A stretch of 64,000 bases of DNA from assembly GCA_008828725.1 (NCBI GenBank), contig MEHQ01002735.1, positions 186,001 through 250,000 on the forward strand, read 5' to 3'. This document shows, one piece after another, positions 24,401-27,850 of the stretch (positions are counted from its first letter, which is position 1; each line of letters starts with the position of its first letter). A model generated the notes under the pieces. It worked only from the letters and a program-made list of their open reading frames with translations. It was not told the origin of the DNA and ran no database searches. The translations under genes were made by a program, and so were the position numbers. The stretch is from Saccharina japonica (lineage: Eukaryota; Sar; Phaeophyceae; Laminariales; Laminariaceae).

Positions 24401-27400
24401 CCCGATATTTTTTTTTCTGTTCTTGGTGAGGTCGCCGCTAAATATGCAGCTTCCTCTAGGGAAGCCGGCAATGCTGCAGCCGACGGCCCCGACAAGATTT
24501 TGGTTGACCTGGTATGTGCCTCTTATGTATGATACCACTCTGTCCCGAAATATAAGCAACTTTTGGATTAAAATTTAGTGTAAAAATGGTGCTTATATTT
24601 CGGGACAGAGTGGTACTCATTTAGACGACCTTCATGCTCATTTAGACGACTTTCATGCTCTGGTTGACCTCGTCATTGCCTCGTTTGATAATCCTTACAC
24701 AGCCTTCATGTACTATTCATACGTGGGACAGATATATCATCTGCAGATCATCTACCACAGATAGATCATCTACAGATTATCCTTACGGAGACGACCTTCA
24801 TGCTCTGGTCGACCTTGTAATTGCCTCGTTTAATAATCCGTGCACAGCCTGCATGTACTATTCAGACGTCCGACAGATGGATCATCCACAGATTATCTCC
24901 AGATATGCCATCTACATATCATCTACCCATAGATCATCTACAAATCATCTACAGATAGATAATTTACATATCACCTAACCTTCCGTTCTGAGCCGTTGTA
25001 AGAGGTTGTGTGCAGAAGTTGTGTGCAGGATCTGTGTGGTACATACAGATTCAGCCCAGGAAAGTATGTCGTAGATGATGCAGATTATACGGATTACACC
25101 CGGCGACATGAGCTGGATCATACAGATCATACAGATCATACAGATCATCTGCCCTGAAATATCTAGATCATTAACTGGAAATTATCTATGTAATCTGTAT
25201 GATCTATCTGCTTTATCGGTAGATCATCTGTCCGAGTAGGGGGCGGTACGTATCATATTTTCAATACGTAACTCGTTGTGCCCTTTTGCTATTGCATGAA
25301 TATGTTGTACGTACATTTGTACGACGTATATACTACTGTAGTGATGCATAGCTTTATCATTTCTGCTGATTATGTACCTGGTAGTGAGTATCGGTTCAAT
25401 ATTTAGATTTTGCCAAGAATACATCGATGCTAGCGATAACTCGTTGGCATGACATTTTTTTAAATAGGTCTACTTCGATATTTGTATGCTGATACTTGAG
25501 TTAAAAAAGAAATAAATGATTTGAGATATCGGATTGGGTATTTGAGATTTTGATACTTGATACTTGATACTTGATATTTGATACTTGATACTTGATACTT
25601 GATACTCGAACTTGCTACTTGCTACTTGCTTCGTATTTCTACTTGCTTGATACTTGCCTGATACTAGATACTTGATACTAGATATTTGCTACTTGGTACT
25701 TGAACTTGATACTTGATACTTGATACTTGATACCAGGTACTTGATACTTGCTTCTTGCTTCTTGCTTCTTGATACTTGATACTTGACACCTGATACGTGA
25801 TACGTGATACTTGATACTTGATACTTGATACTTGATACTTGATAACTTGATGCTTGATACTGGATACTGGTATTTTGACGGGTTCCCTTTTCATATTTTT
25901 TCGAACCGTTTTGTAGCCCCAGAGGCACACTTCGACCCAAACAGGTACAGCTTTACAGTATATCGAGAAGATTCCAACGTCGATGCTTAACGTTGACTTG
26001 TCTTGTCTGTCCCTAACGTTGCGCACGCTCCCGTCCTGCATGTCTCGGTGTACTGCACTGCAGGTCGGTCAAATGACTGCCCTCTTCGACTCTGCCGGGT
26101 ACAGCTCCACCGGGATATGGAGGCGACGGCTGTGGGCGATGACGTTGCTGAAGCTGTTGCCCTCGGCTAACGGTGGCATTGTTAGCAGTCTAGACCAGGT
26201 GACCTATTATTCTCGTTACGTGTAGTACTGCAGCAACTTCCATGACTTACGTTGATGTATTTAGCAGTAAGTTCCATGCTTGTTGTTGTTGTTGTTGTTT
26301 TTGTTGTTTGTTTTGTCAACAGTCTCGACCAGGTTGTGTTTTTTTGGTGTTTTCGCGCTTGAGAGAACCTTTGGACCTACCTCACCCAAACGCTTGGTTG
26401 TTGAGAACAAACGAATAAAGCTAAAGCTATATCGCGCCCCTCTGTTACAACCACCCCCCCCCCCTCACATGGGGCTCTCTTTGTTTCCGTGTCTTTTTCA
26501 GCTCAGGCTTTGTACAACGAAAACGAGTGCTAATATTTCCTCCAATACCTATACAGTATACCGGTAGGACCTACGATAGTACCCTTTTTTTTGTAACGAG
26601 TTTTGGTCTCCGTATCCGTAATAGGTAACGTGCTATAAGGCATGCCCTCTCCTATAATGATCTGTATGGTCTCTATGATCTGTATGATATGTGTGATCTG
26701 TATGATCAGTATGGTCTACATTATCTGTATGACCTGTATGACGTGTATGATCTGTATTATCTGTATGATTTGTATGATCTTGTATGATCTGTTTGATTTG
26801 TATGATCTGTTTGATTTGTGTGATCTGTTTGATTTGTGTGATCTGTTTGATTTGTATGATCTGTATGATTTGTGTAAAATAGCTCCACGTAGAGCACGTG
26901 ATCTGTGTGGTACAGCTCTTGCACAATACTTCATGTCGGCAACTGTAGGATCTAGATGATGTACGTAGAAGATTTATGTAGATTATCTATGTAGATGACC
27001 TATGTAGATTATCTACCTAGATGACCTATCTATATTATCTACCTACAGTAGATTACCTATCTAGATTGTATCTCTAGATCTGGATGATCGTATGCAGATG
27101 ATCTATCCATATGGTCTATGTAGATGGTCTATCTATATGACCTATCTATACCATCTGTCTATTCAAATATGATTTGTCTGGATGGTCTGTCTGGATTATT
27201 TACGTGTAGATGAGTCAAACTGACGGATATTTAGCACGACGAGTGTTTTCTGGCATGAGCCCTACAGTATTAGTGGTATTAGTAGTGCCGAGGTAAGTCT
27301 AAGTACTCTTCGGCACTGACTCTTGTGCTCCCTTTTATTACGCTTTATTACGCGTTTGTTTTATAAAGGCCTGCAGGTCGAGAATATGTCGAGTTGCCGA

Positions 27401-27816
27401 GCTCAAACCTCTCCACTTCGTCTGGTGCTCTTTTTTGTCGTGTTGTGGTTTGGCTAATGACGGGCTGTATGTATGATATATACCTCATAGCTCGCGAATA
27501 TGTCCAGTACCGAGAGGCAATTATTGTCTTGTCCATGGAGCTTTGTGCTTTTTCGTGGTATGCTTTTGCTCCTACATATCATGACATGCTGCAGATCGCA
27601 GGTCGTGAACATCTTCAGTGTTCAAGTGTAGATGTTGGCCTTTTACCCCTTTTTTTGTGTGTTAGGCCAGGGGCGTCCAGAAAAAAGAGAAAACGACACA
27701 CCACACCCCCAGAGGTCGGAATAGAAAACCGTTGCAACCGTTGTGATCACATGATGAAATAAGAAAATGGAAGAAAACATTATCCTTATTTTCATTTTTT
27801 TTTCACTTGGTTTTAG

Positions 27817-27850
<34 letters not shown>

